From NCBI RefSeq assembly GCF_001074975.1, contig NZ_JUUO01000088.1:1-64000 (forward strand): a stretch of DNA of 64,000 nucleotides, given 5' to 3'. Positions within the stretch are counted from its first letter, which is position 1. Each line of letters opens with the position of its first letter. This document shows, one piece after another, positions 18,696 through 27,189 of the stretch. The notes beneath the pieces are model-generated. The model was given only the letters and a program-made list of their open reading frames with translations. It ran no database searches and was not told the origin of the DNA. The position numbers were made by a program, and so were the translations under genes. This DNA is from Streptococcus pseudopneumoniae (GTDB lineage Bacteria; Bacillota; Bacilli; Lactobacillales; Streptococcaceae).

Positions 18696-19160
18696 CTATT
18701 TTGATAAAACGATGCGATCAGACGCTTCTCTATCCATATCGTCAATAATCATCTGATTGCCATTGATTGTATAAATCTTAGCATCATCACCAATAATCAT
18801 ACGTTGATTAGCGGCGTCGAAGCTAACCTGTTTGATTTCTTGATCTCCGTCAGTTTCTACCTGTGTCCATGTACCAGTTGTTCCAGTTACCACTAAAGTG
18901 ATACGGTCCCCTTCGTCCTGACCGGTATAAGTTCCATCAATATTAGTTGGTTGAGCCTCAGGCGCATTTTGTGAAGAACTTGTTGCTGGCTGGTTTGTGT
19001 TTTCTGTAGACGATGAAGCAGCAGATTGTGATTGCTGAGTTTGTTGTGTTTGCGGTTAAGCTGATGGTTGTTGAACGTGTTGAGGTCTTTGTGAACAAGC
19101 TACTAAGAGACTAAGACTTGCTAGAGAAGCAAGAGAAAGTGTGAATCTTTTTAATTTCAT
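18696..19160 (-). pseudogene. Lipoprotein gene interrupted by an in-frame stop
   Basis: The reading frame starts MKLKRFTLSLASLASLSL with a lipobox LVAC at about residue 21. It runs into a TAA at 19056-19058 (codon 35). The same frame continues for another 119 codons: a Gln/Ser-rich linker, then a compact domain ending ASDRIVLSK. Both halves fit one 154-residue lipoprotein. A single C-to-T change of a CAA codon would explain the stop. The function of the intact family is not known to me. A sequencing error is possible. Confidence 0.8.
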
Positions 19161-19252
19161 GATGAATTTCCTTTCTGCTACCAATTTAGAGAATTTTCTT
19201 CTAACTGGTAGTTCCCCTAGTATAACAAGCTCAAAAAAGGTGGTCAATTTAT

Positions 19253-20494
19253 CTACTCATGCCCCAGTAGGTAGCCCCGTACTTCTGAGATAAAATAGAG
19301 AGAGCCTGTAACGAACAGCAAATCCTGCGCGTCAGTTCTTTCTTCAAAACTACTAATAAATTCTCGGTAGGAAGGAACTATATCGTAACCTGTTACATCT
19401 GTCTCATCTAAAGAACCTTGATAGTCAAAGCCAGTCACCTTGAGTTCCACCTGAGGCAAATTTTCAGTCAGATAAGCCAACATTCCCTGATAATCCTTCC
19501 GTTTCAAGGCTCCAAAGAGGATTTGAGGTCGATATCCTTCCTGCACTTTTTCTTTGATAAATTCAACCAAGCGAGTCAAGGCAGGGAGGTTATGAGCACC
19601 GTCCAAGTAAATCTGAGGACGAATACGCTCCAAACGCCCAGCCCAATGGGTCTTCTCCAAAGTCTGTCTTACAACCTGCTCATCAACAGCTTCCTTTCCT
19701 TCTCTCATAAAGAGAAGAAACGTTTGTAGCGCCAAGGCCGCATTTTCCTGCTGATAAGTTCCTTCTAAACCTATTTTCAACTGTGAAAGGTTACCCAAAG
19801 AGCTTGAAAAATCCCCATTCAGCATTGAAAAATCCTGACCTGCCTGGTAAAGGTCAACAGCTAAAGAGGCTGCTTTTTTCTGACAGACAAGTCTAGCTTC
19901 TGAAGGCAACTTAGCAATCACTGCCTTTTTACCAGCCTTGAAAATACCAGCTTTCTGCTCTGCAATTGCTGCTATACTGTCACCCAGAGTCTCCTGATGG
20001 TCAAGTCCGATGGAGGTGATGACAGCAAGCTCTCCAGTTACCACATTAGTCGTGTCAAGTAAGCCGCCAATTCCCACTTCTAGTAAAACCAAATCCACCT
20101 CTTGCTCTCTAAAATAAAGAAAAGCAATCAAGGTCAGCAATTCAAAAAAGGACAACTGGTCATGGGTTTGCAGAAGCGTTTTTTCCATCTCCTTGACCTG
20201 CTCAGCTAAACGGATGAAGTCTGTGTCTGCTATAGGTTGCCCACTAATGCAGATTCGGTCATTGATGGAAATGATATGAGGGGAGGTAAAGGTCGCAACT
20301 TTTTTGCCATGCCCCATAAATAACTCCCTCATAAAAGCAATGGTAGATCCTTTCCCATTAGTCCCTGTTACGTGGATAATAGGGTAAGACTGCTCAGGAT
20401 TTCCTAACAAATCCACCGCTTGTTGCATTCGGCCTAAACCTGATCGAAAATTCAAACCAATCCTACTATGGAGCCATTCTTCTACTTCAAACAT
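19253..20494 (-). CDS. folC: Folylpolyglutamate synthase / dihydrofolate synthase
   Basis: FolC adds glutamates to folates, and in many bacteria it also makes dihydrofolate. The 413-residue protein has the ATP loop VTGTNGKGST (about residues 43-52), the ITSIGLDHQETLG Mur-ligase motif, and a C-terminal domain with DGAHN. An earlier in-frame ATG (20500) overlaps the AAGGAG site, so the start at 20494 is preferred. The gene lies upstream of the broken lipoprotein gene on the same strand. Confidence 0.93.
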   Translation of the reverse strand: MFEVEEWLHSRIGLNFRSGLGRMQQAVDLLGNPEQSYPIIHVTGTNGKGSTIAFMRELFMGHGKKVATFTSPHIISINDRICISGQPIADTDFIRLAEQVKEMEKTLLQTHDQLSFFELLTLIAFLYFREQEVDLVLLEVGIGGLLDTTNVVTGELAVITSIGLDHQETLGDSIAAIAEQKAGIFKAGKKAVIAKLPSEARLVCQKKAASLAVDLYQAGQDFSMLNGDFSSSLGNLSQLKIGLEGTYQQENAALALQTFLLFMREGKEAVDEQVVRQTLEKTHWAGRLERIRPQIYLDGAHNLPALTRLVEFIKEKVQEGYRPQILFGALKRKDYQGMLAYLTENLPQVELKVTGFDYQGSLDETDVTGYDIVPSYREFISSFEERTDAQDLLFVTGSLYFISEVRGYLLGHE

Positions 20495-20554
20495 ACACAT
20501 CTCCTTGATAAAAGTCTAATCAATTACCTAGCAAAATTCCGTAGATAACAAAAC

Positions 20555-20580
20555 GAGGCCAGGATTTTCGTCCCGACCTC
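20555..20580 (-). terminator. Terminator-like hairpin before folC
   Basis: On the minus strand GAGGTCGGGA pairs with TCCTGGCCTC, followed by GTTTTGTT. It closes the repeat-containing 300-base gap between the DUF1292 gene and folC. Confidence 0.6.
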
Positions 20581-20599
20581 TCACCTGGTTAGCTAATAA

Positions 20600-20798
20600 C
20601 TAGCTACTATAAATGTTAACGTGGGCTAAAAACATCCACTGGATGTTCCAACTCTTCTAATTTCTAGGAGTTAGGGTGATACAGTCTCCCAGACTTACTT
20701 ACGGTCTTTATTTTTAGCGTCAGGCTAAAAACGTCCCCCGGACTTACCAGTGCTCTCTTATTTAAAGGAACTGGGGTAAAAATGTTCACTGAACATTT
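20600..20798. repeat. Cluster of degenerate tandem units with small palindromes
   Basis: Three to four related units of about 55-65 bases follow each other. Two begin GGCTAAAAAC(A/G)TCC and carry a CACTGGAT/CCCCGGAC-type inverted core. The last holds the palindrome AAATGTTCACTGAACATTT directly after the DUF1292 stop. No ORF is present. Confidence 0.55.
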
Positions 20799-21104
20799 TT
20801 ACTCCTCCATAAAGCTGTTGAAGACTTCTTCAATCATGTTCCATTCGTCTTCTGAGTCTTCTGGGATTGGTTGCAATTCGCCTTCTGTTCCATCTTCGTT
20901 TTCGATGAATGAGTAAGCTTGGATTTCAACTTGTCCGTCTTCGTCTTCTTCTGCGTTAACTGGTACTAGAAGAACATAGTTTTTACCAAATTCTTCTTTT
21001 CCGTCAATCGTCAAAAGGATTTCAAACAAGGTTTCATTTCCTTGCTCATCTACTAGTGTGATTAGTTCACGTTCTTCGTGGTCGTGGTTATGATCGTGTG
21101 ACAT
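20799..21104 (-). CDS. DUF1292 family protein
   Basis: The 101-residue protein is very acidic and opens with a His-rich stretch ([13 protein letters not shown]) that could bind metal. The rest, from [19 protein letters not shown] on, matches the DUF1292 (YrzB-like) family, whose function is unknown. It commonly sits after ruvX and the ireB gene, as here, with a 15-base gap. Confidence 0.85.
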   Translation of the reverse strand: MSHDHNHDHEERELITLVDEQGNETLFEILLTIDGKEEFGKNYVLLVPVNAEEDEDGQVEIQAYSFIENEDGTEGELQPIPEDSEDEWNMIEEVFNSFMEE

Positions 21105-21119
21105 AGCCTCTCCTTTATA

Positions 21120-21539
21120 TTAAAATTTTCTATCTAAATAATTTTGTAAAATCAGCTGAGCTGCTAACTTATCAATGACTTTCTTTCGCTTATTGCGACT
21201 GATATCTGCTTGTTCAATCAACATGCGCTCAGCAGCCACTGTTGTCAAGCGTTCATCTTGATAGTCTACTGGTAAACCAAAAAGCTCTTCTAGCTTTGCT
21301 CCGTATGCTTGACTAGCTTCCACGCGCGGTCCGCTTGTATTGTTCATGTTTTTAGGCAAGCCCACTACAAATCGTTCCACCTTGTAAGTATCAACCAACT
21401 CCTTAACGCGGTCAAAACCAAATTGGCCTTGCTCCTCATTGATTTGGATGATTTCAAGCCCTTGAGCTGTAAAACCGAGCGGATCGCTAATAGCCACCCC
21501 TACCGTTTTTGAACCGACGTCCAATCCCATAATTCTCAT
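21120..21539 (-). CDS. ruvX: RuvX/YqgF pre-16S rRNA nuclease
   Basis: YqgF-family RNase H-fold nucleases process the 5' end of 16S rRNA. They were earlier called Holliday-junction resolvase homologues. The 139-residue protein starts [20 protein letters not shown] with the first acidic catalytic residue in GLDVG. It also has [14 protein letters not shown] and a C-terminal [13 protein letters not shown]. It begins 3 bases after the ireB stop. Confidence 0.93.
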   Translation of the reverse strand: MRIMGLDVGSKTVGVAISDPLGFTAQGLEIIQINEEQGQFGFDRVKELVDTYKVERFVVGLPKNMNNTSGPRVEASQAYGAKLEELFGLPVDYQDERLTTVAAERMLIEQADISRNKRKKVIDKLAAQLILQNYLDRKF

Positions 21540-21542
21540 AGG

Positions 21543-21809
21543 TTATAGATCGACTCCTTGTCCTTTTAGGTAGTAGCGAACCAATTCCTCAACGATTTCA
21601 TCACGCTCATATTTACGGATTTGATTTCGTGCATTATTATAACGAGGAACGTAGGCAGGGTCTCCACTCAATACGTAGCCTACGATTTGGTTAATTGGGT
21701 TGTAGCCCTTATCGTTCAACGAAGCATAGACATCAGTCAAAGTTTCGCTAATTTCTTTTTTATTGGAATCGTCCAATTTAAAACGTACTGTTTCTTCAGT
21801 AAATCCCAT
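21543..21809 (-). CDS. ireB: IreB family regulatory phosphoprotein
   Basis: The 88-residue protein is a DUF965/IreB member. In enterococci IreB is phosphorylated on N-terminal threonines by the PASTA kinase IreK and affects cephalosporin tolerance. Here Thr4 and Thr7 (MGFTEETV) fit those sites, so StkP would be the expected kinase in this organism (inference). It is the first gene of the ireB-ruvX-DUF1292 set. Confidence 0.88.
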
Positions 21810-21895
21810 TCTAACACCCTCTTTCCTTAGAATAGTACTATTATAGCATAATTCCTTACGTTCTACAATTCAGGCAGTCTATTTATTTGGATTTT

Positions 21896-22465
21896 CTACT
21901 GTTCTGTCGCACCATTTGCTAATCTGTCTGAAATATATTTGCTTGGTTCATTCTTCAAGAGAGTTTCTAAACCAATGTTCTTCAAATATTCTAACTGAGA
22001 AGCCTTCTTGACATCCAGAACTTGAAAATCAAAACTAGTCGTTGTTTGAAGTTCTGTTGCACTCAATAGTTTTGTTTCAAGCTTAAAGCCTGCCAATTTA
22101 CGAGCTTCTATGATGGACTCATCCTTCTCCTCCGCCTCAAGGAGAGCTTTTTGAGTTTCTTCCACACCATGTTGGTCAATATAGGTCTTCAACTCATCTG
22201 AGACTGGACGTTTTTGTTGAATGGTTAGGTTCAAAAAAGTCTTGTCTTTATAAGTAATGGTTTGGGTTTGCTGGCTACCATCATCTGACTTGGGCAAGAT
22301 CAAAGTCTTGGTTACAACTGTATTCTTCTCAGCATTTTCAATAACTGGCAATGCCGACTGAAGCGTATCCTTTTCTGTTTTTGTAGCTGGTCCAGTTTCT
22401 TTTTTCTGTCCGCAACCAACCAGGACAAAAAGGAAAGCTAGACTAACAAGAACTATTTTTTTCAT
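21896..22465 (-). CDS. YehR/DUF1307-like lipoprotein
   Basis: The 189-residue product has a lipoprotein signal (MKKIVLVSLAFLFVLVGCG, lipidated Cys about residue 18) and a soluble domain containing QTITYKDKTFLNLTIQQ. This resembles the YehR/DUF1307 family of unknown function. It is a surface lipoprotein downstream of its own short promoter region and upstream of the spx gene's terminator. Confidence 0.7.
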   Translation of the reverse strand: MKKIVLVSLAFLFVLVGCGQKKETGPATKTEKDTLQSALPVIENAEKNTVVTKTLILPKSDDGSQQTQTITYKDKTFLNLTIQQKRPVSDELKTYIDQHGVEETQKALLEAEEKDESIIEARKLAGFKLETKLLSATELQTTTSFDFQVLDVKKASQLEYLKNIGLETLLKNEPSKYISDRLANGATEQ

Positions 22466-22501
22466 TTCTTTCTTCTTTCTTTTTGAAATTAAAATAGAAT
22501 A

Positions 22502-22524
22502 AGACTGGGAGTTGCTCCCAGCCT
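22502..22524 (-). terminator. Terminator of spx
   Basis: CTGGGAG and CTCCCAG form a stem around a short loop directly after the spx stop codon, followed by a T-rich stretch. Confidence 0.7.
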
Positions 22525-22530
22525 TGATGT

Positions 22531-22929
22531 TTATAGAGCTGCACGCAAACGTGCTTCTGCATTTTCTACATTACGGACAGAGCGTGGTAGGAAGGCACGA
22601 ATATCATCTTCCTTATAGCCAACTTGCAGGCGTTTTTCATCTACAAGAATTGGGCTCTTTAAAATTCTCGGTGTTTCCATAATCAGATTGAGGACTTCGT
22701 TGACACTCAAATCTTCAATATCCACTCCAAGGGCTTTGGCATAGCGATTTTTAGATGAAACAATGCTGGCTATTCCGTTATCTGTTTTTGTCAGAATATC
22801 CAGTAATTCTTCTCGCGTAATTCCTTCTTTACCAAGGTTTTGTTCTTTATAACTTAACTGGTGGGCATTGAGCCAGGTTTTTGCTTTTTTACAGCTAGTA
22901 CAACTTGAGACTGTATAAATTTTAATCAT
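22531..22929 (-). CDS. spx: Spx-family redox transcription regulator
   Basis: Spx proteins bind the C-terminal domain of the RNA polymerase alpha subunit and control thiol-stress and competence genes. The 132-residue protein has the ArsC-like fold and the redox CxxC (C10, C13 in SSCTSCKKA) near the N-terminus. Pneumococcus has two Spx paralogues, and I cannot tell which one this is. An extended -10 (TGGTATAAT, about 22971-22979) lies upstream. Confidence 0.92.
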   Translation of the reverse strand: MIKIYTVSSCTSCKKAKTWLNAHQLSYKEQNLGKEGITREELLDILTKTDNGIASIVSSKNRYAKALGVDIEDLSVNEVLNLIMETPRILKSPILVDEKRLQVGYKEDDIRAFLPRSVRNVENAEARLRAAL

Positions 22930-23064
22930 GTACCTACCCCTTTCGCTACATGTTACTATCAGTTTAGTCTATTATACCATAAAAAACATCCGACTTGCGA
23001 CCTATTTTTAAATTTTTTTGACTTTTTTCGTCATTTTCGTACTTTTTTCTTGACAAAATGAAAT

Positions 23065-25725
23065 TTACAGCCATTCTTTATATTTCTTGATATAGATTTT
23101 TTTCACAATTGTCACGCTAATCATATACAAAATAATGATGAAAAGCAAAAAGATGAAATAAATCGGTTTTAAAGGAGTTAAATGAAGTAGGATTGCGAGT
23201 GGACTGTAGGGAAGGAAGGTCACAAAGGCTGCAGCCAATAAGGTTGTCACAAGGACTAGCCAAGCTGGACGACTTTGTAAAAAGGGAATTTTGGCTGAAC
23301 GCAGCATATGGATAACCATGGTCTGTGACCACATGGACTCGATAAACCAACCTGTCTGAAACAAGACAATAAATCCTACGGCAGACTCCGCTCCATGGAC
23401 ATAGGCTTGACCTGTCGTCATGGGTACAATGATAAAATAAAGCAAACTGAAGGTCAAAATATCAAAGGCAGAAGAGATAGGCCCCATCCAAACCATGAAA
23501 CGTGTGATGGACTTAGCTTCCCAGGTATGCGGATTTCTCAAAAAATCTTTATCCACCTTGTCAAAAGGCAAGGCAATACAAGACAAATCATAGACTAGAT
23601 TTAGGATAATCAAATGGACTGGTGCCATTGGTAAAAATGGCAAAAAGATTCCAGAGACCAATAGGGATAAGATATTTCCAAAATTAGAACTCACTGTCAT
23701 TTTGATATATTTAGTCATATTAGCATAGACCTTACGCCCTTCAACAAGTCCTTTTTCAAGCACCATGAGATCCTTATCAAGTAGGATAACATCAGCCATT
23801 TCTTTGGCAATATCTACTGCTGTATCAACAGAAATCCCCACATCTGCAACTTTCATAGAAGGAGCATCATTGATTCCATCTCCCATATAGCCTACAGCAT
23901 GACCATTAGCCTTAAATTGCAAAATAATCCTCGCTTTTTGGTCAGGTGAAAGTTTGGCAAAGACGGTTACCTCCTCTACGGCTTGGGCCAATTCTTGATC
24001 ACTCATCTGGTCAATTTCAGACCCCAACAGCATCTGATTAATATCCAAACCAACCTTTTCACAGACTGCTTGGGTAACTTTTTCGTTGTCTCCCGTCAAA
24101 ATCTTTGTTTGAACCCCATGTTCTAACAGAGCCTTAATTGCTGGTGCTGCAGATGGTTTAGGAGGATCTAGGAAGGCTAAATAACCAGTTAGAATCATAT
24201 CCCCTTCATCATCAACTGTATAGGCATGACCTTCCCTCAAACCTGACTTATAGGCCACTCCTAAGACACGCAAACCTTGTTGATTTAGTTGTCTGACTTC
24301 TGTTAAAATTTCTTCTCTAATACCATCTGTCAAAGGAGTAATCACTCCTTGGTATTCCGCATAACTGGAAATCGTCAACATTTCCTCTAGGGCACCCTTG
24401 GTTACCAAACTAACAACTTTGTGTTCATCCTTAACGATAACACTCATCCGTCTACGTTCAAAATCAAAGGGAAGCTCATCTATTTTTTGAAAAGTTTGAG
24501 CCAAATTTTGCAAGAGGGTGTGTTCTTTGGCTTCCTTTTCAGTCCGTTTGATGATGGCTCTGTCCATCAAATTTTTCAAGCCCGTTTGAAAATAAGAATT
24601 GAGATAAGCTCGTCTCAAGACGGTCAAATCCAAGCGTCCGTGGATGTCCAAGGGATATTCAAGGACAATTTCGTCTTGGGTTAGAGTTCCTGTCTTATCT
24701 GTACACAAAATATCAATCGCCCCTAAGTCCTGTATGGCATTGAGTTTCTTGATAACCACTTTTTCCTTGGCCATAATGATGGAGCCCTTTGCTAGACTGG
24801 CCGTGATAATCATAGGAAGCATCTCAGGTGTCAATCCAACACCAACACTCAAAGCAAATACGCCAGCTTCTAACCAATCTCCATCTGTTAAACCATTGGA
24901 CAAGAAAACGATGGGCACCATGACCAGCATCAAACGAATCAAGAGCCACGAAATACTATTCATCTCCCGCTCAAACGAAGTAGGTTCATCATAGGTGTTC
25001 AAAGTCTGCTCAATGGCCCCCATCATGGTATCATCACCAACTGCTAAAACCACGGCCTTGGCACTACCAGATAAGACATTGGTTCCCATAAAGGCGAGCG
25101 CTTCTGCTTCTAGCAGACTATCAGATTGTTGAACTGTTGCCTTGGTCAAGGCCAATTTTTCAACCGATTCACTTTCACCTGTCAAGCCAGACTGTTGTAC
25201 AAAGAAATCACGCGACTCAAATAAAAGAAGATCTGCTGGAATCATGTCTCCAGCGCTTAATTTAACCACGTCACCCACTACCAAATCATCGATAGGTACT
25301 TCTTGAATTTCTCCTTGACGAATGACAGTCGCTGTGTTGACAATCATTTTTGATAGATTGGTCGCAGCCTTATCACTACGGAGTTCTTGGACAAAGCGTA
25401 TGCCACCAGAAATGAGGACTAGGACAACGATGATAATGGAAGTTGTCGGATCTTCTTGACCTGGTTTTGCCAACCAGACATTGGTCACCAAGGAAATCAC
25501 GGCGATGACCAGTAAGATAATCGTAAAAGGATTGATAATGGATTCGTAAATCTTTTTGAGGATACTGTCTTCTTGACCCTTTGTGATGGTATTTTCACCA
25601 TATAGGTCACGATTTTTCTCCACCTGCTCCTCAGTCAAGCCTGTTAGACTTGTCTTATAAAAAGATAGAGTTTCGTTTAAAGCTGTATGAATAGCTGTTG
25701 CTAATCTTTCTTTTGTAGTTTTCAT
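23065..25725 (-). CDS. mgtA: MgtA-type P-type cation ATPase
   Basis: The 886-residue protein is a P3B/P2-like cation pump. It has the actuator LTGES, the phosphorylation motif DKTGTLTQDE (about residue 345) and the hinge GDGINDAPSM. Its ten predicted helices and the N-terminal ITKGQEDSILKK segment fit the MgtA magnesium-importing branch. The start has AGGAGAAACC. An M-box riboswitch, a terminator and a 23-residue leader ORF upstream strongly support a magnesium-responsive role. Substrate direction is inferred from family only. Confidence 0.92.
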   Translation of the reverse strand: MKTTKERLATAIHTALNETLSFYKTSLTGLTEEQVEKNRDLYGENTITKGQEDSILKKIYESIINPFTIILLVIAVISLVTNVWLAKPGQEDPTTSIIIVVLVLISGGIRFVQELRSDKAATNLSKMIVNTATVIRQGEIQEVPIDDLVVGDVVKLSAGDMIPADLLLFESRDFFVQQSGLTGESESVEKLALTKATVQQSDSLLEAEALAFMGTNVLSGSAKAVVLAVGDDTMMGAIEQTLNTYDEPTSFEREMNSISWLLIRLMLVMVPIVFLSNGLTDGDWLEAGVFALSVGVGLTPEMLPMIITASLAKGSIIMAKEKVVIKKLNAIQDLGAIDILCTDKTGTLTQDEIVLEYPLDIHGRLDLTVLRRAYLNSYFQTGLKNLMDRAIIKRTEKEAKEHTLLQNLAQTFQKIDELPFDFERRRMSVIVKDEHKVVSLVTKGALEEMLTISSYAEYQGVITPLTDGIREEILTEVRQLNQQGLRVLGVAYKSGLREGHAYTVDDEGDMILTGYLAFLDPPKPSAAPAIKALLEHGVQTKILTGDNEKVTQAVCEKVGLDINQMLLGSEIDQMSDQELAQAVEEVTVFAKLSPDQKARIILQFKANGHAVGYMGDGINDAPSMKVADVGISVDTAVDIAKEMADVILLDKDLMVLEKGLVEGRKVYANMTKYIKMTVSSNFGNILSLLVSGIFLPFLPMAPVHLIILNLVYDLSCIALPFDKVDKDFLRNPHTWEAKSITRFMVWMGPISSAFDILTFSLLYFIIVPMTTGQAYVHGAESAVGFIVLFQTGWFIESMWSQTMVIHMLRSAKIPFLQSRPAWLVLVTTLLAAAFVTFLPYSPLAILLHLTPLKPIYFIFLLFIIILYMISVTIVKKIYIKKYKEWL

Positions 25726-25738
25726 TGGTTTCTCCTAT

Positions 25739-25821
25739 CTGTATGAATGATGTGTTTCATACACAGAGACCAATCGCTTTATAAAGGCAGAACGACACAA
25801 ATCAGCGATTGGCTGTGTATG
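25739..25821 (-). promoter_or_regulatory. Alternative hairpins in the mgtA leader
   Basis: Segment 1 (25804-25821) can pair with segment 2 (25758-25778): CATACACAG-CCAATCGCT against AGCGATTGG-(3-base bulge)-CTGTGTATG. Segment 2 (GTGTATGAA end) can instead pair with segment 3 (25739-25747, TTCATACAG), which ends two bases before the mgtA ribosome binding site at 25731-25736. The two folds exclude each other. Confidence 0.65.
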
Positions 25822-25850
25822 TGCGGTTCCGGATGATCGTCAATTTGCAT
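25779..25850 (-). CDS. Leader peptide upstream of mgtA
   Basis: A 23-codon ORF begins MQIDDHPEPH and ends LPL. It has a strong AAAGGAGATAAACG ribosome binding site and lies between the M-box terminator and mgtA. Its N-terminus is rich in Asp, Glu and Pro, like the enterobacterial MgtL leader. In MgtL such residues destabilise translating ribosomes when magnesium is low. Its last codons lie inside segment 1 of the alternative hairpins. I know of no description in streptococci. Confidence 0.65.
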   Translation of the reverse strand: MQIDDHPEPHIHSQSLICVVLPL

Positions 25851-25884
25851 CGTTTATCTCCTTTCTTTGATTTAAACAGTAGAA

Positions 25885-25909
25885 AATCCCACCATAAAAT
25901 GGCAGGATT
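25885..25909 (-). terminator. M-box expression-platform terminator
   Basis: AATCCTGCCA pairs over 10 bp (two G-T pairs) with TGGTGGGATT around loop TTTTA, followed by TTTCT on the minus strand. It lies just after the M-box and before the leader ORF. Confidence 0.75.
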
Positions 25910-25931
25910 AAAAAACTAACTATCTGTTTTT

Positions 25932-26079
25932 CGTTCAAGCTTTAACTCCATAGGGCAATGTAATGAGCTTAGTCTTGGCCTTCGCGACCAGGACTGTTGA
26001 CCAACGAGTAGTGTCTCCACTGCTTTGCGGTAGTCATCCGTATCCCTATGGTAGCCTCACCTACCGTTTTCGTCTTTCA
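25932..26079 (-). ncRNA. M-box (ykoK-type) magnesium riboswitch
   Basis: On the minus strand the segment has the conserved M-box words in order: GGTAGGTGAGGCT, then GGATGACTACCGC, GAGACACTACTCGTTGGTCAACAG, and near the end TATGGAGTTAAAGC. These match the B. subtilis mgtE M-box in order and spacing as I remember it. It is followed by a terminator and precedes mgtA. Confidence 0.9.
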
Positions 26080-26107
26080 GTATAAACCTTTAAAATTTAA
26101 AAGTCAA
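26079..26107 (-). promoter_or_regulatory. mgtA promoter
   Basis: -35 TTGACT (26102-26107) and -10 TATACT (26079-26084) with a 17-base spacer on the minus strand, placing the transcript start at the 5' edge of the M-box. Confidence 0.8.
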
Positions 26108-26127
26108 TCATTTGAGTTGTTTAACTC

Positions 26128-27189
26128 TTAAATAACTATCAACTCTTTTGGAGCTAGGGTCAATAATTCACAACCTGTCTCCGTAATCAGGATATCATCC
26201 TCAATACGAACGCCATATTTACCTTCGATATAGATACCCGGTTCATCGGTTAAGGCCATACCTGCCTTAATAGTTTCTGTAGAAGTTTGGCTAAAGTAAG
26301 GCTCTTCATGGATATCCAGCCCAATACCGTGTCCGATACCGTGAGTAAAGTAGTCGCCATAGCCTGCCTCGATGATGATATCACGAGGAATTTTGTCAAA
26401 GTCTCGGAAACCTAATCCTGCCTTAGCCTGGTCAATCAAGGCTTGGTTAGCTTTCAAAACCGTATTGTAAATCTCTGCTTGCTCGTCGCTAACATGCCCC
26501 AGATAGATAGTCCGTGTCATATCACTGACATAGTGGTCATAAAGGCAACCGAAGTCCATTGTAATGGCTTCTCCTAGCTCCACTGGTTTGTGCATAGGAT
26601 GGGCATGGGGTTTGGAAGAATTGATACCGCTAGCTAGAATTGTGTCAAAAGACAAGCCAGATGCTCCCAACTCACGCATGCGGAAGTCAAGGAAGTTGGC
26701 AATTTCAATTTCAGTTTTTCCTGGTTTGATAAAGTCAAGCGCATCACGGAAAGCTTGGTCTGAGATAGAACAAGCCTTGCGAATAGCTGCAATCTCCGCT
26801 TCATCCTTAATCATTCGAAGACCTTCAACAAACTGAGTCTGTGGAAGCAAGTCAATTCCTTCAAAGGTTGCCTGCATACGGTGATAATAAGAGACTGAAA
26901 TCTCATCCTCAAAACCGATACGAGACAAGCCCATGTCCTTGACAATTCCTGCAATGACAGCCAGTTCATCGCGATCTGCTACGATTTCAAAACCACTGGT
27001 TTCTTGCTTGGCTGCAATGATATAGCGAGAGTCTGTCACCAAGACCTGACGGTCGCGGCTGATAAAGACTGTTCCGTTTGAGCCCCAAAAACCAGTCAAG
27101 TAGTAGACGTTTTTAAGATTGTTGATGATGATACCATCTAGTTCTTTTTCTTGCATTTTAGCTAGAAATGCTTGTACGCGTTTATTCAT
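26128..27189 (-). CDS. pepP: Xaa-Pro aminopeptidase-type M24 peptidase
   Basis: The 353-residue enzyme removes N-terminal residues before proline. The M24 pita-bread domain (from about residue 130) has the metal ligands in TMDFGC (Asp), SDMTRT (Asp), [15 protein letters not shown] (His), DEPGIY (Glu) and GVRIEDDI (Glu). The N-terminal creatinase-like domain is the short form usual in Firmicute proline dipeptidases, so PepQ is an alternative name. It overlaps the uvrA end by 8 bases. Confidence 0.9.
   Translation of the reverse strand: MNKRVQAFLAKMQEKELDGIIINNLKNVYYLTGFWGSNGTVFISRDRQVLVTDSRYIIAAKQETSGFEIVADRDELAVIAGIVKDMGLSRIGFEDEISVSYYHRMQATFEGIDLLPQTQFVEGLRMIKDEAEIAAIRKACSISDQAFRDALDFIKPGKTEIEIANFLDFRMRELGASGLSFDTILASGINSSKPHAHPMHKPVELGEAITMDFGCLYDHYVSDMTRTIYLGHVSDEQAEIYNTVLKANQALIDQAKAGLGFRDFDKIPRDIIIEAGYGDYFTHGIGHGIGLDIHEEPYFSQTSTETIKAGMALTDEPGIYIEGKYGVRIEDDILITETGCELLTLAPKELIVI

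Noticed and set aside
25932-26079. yybP-ykoY manganese riboswitch before mgtA
   Set aside because: The conserved words and their order match the M-box, not yybP-ykoY.
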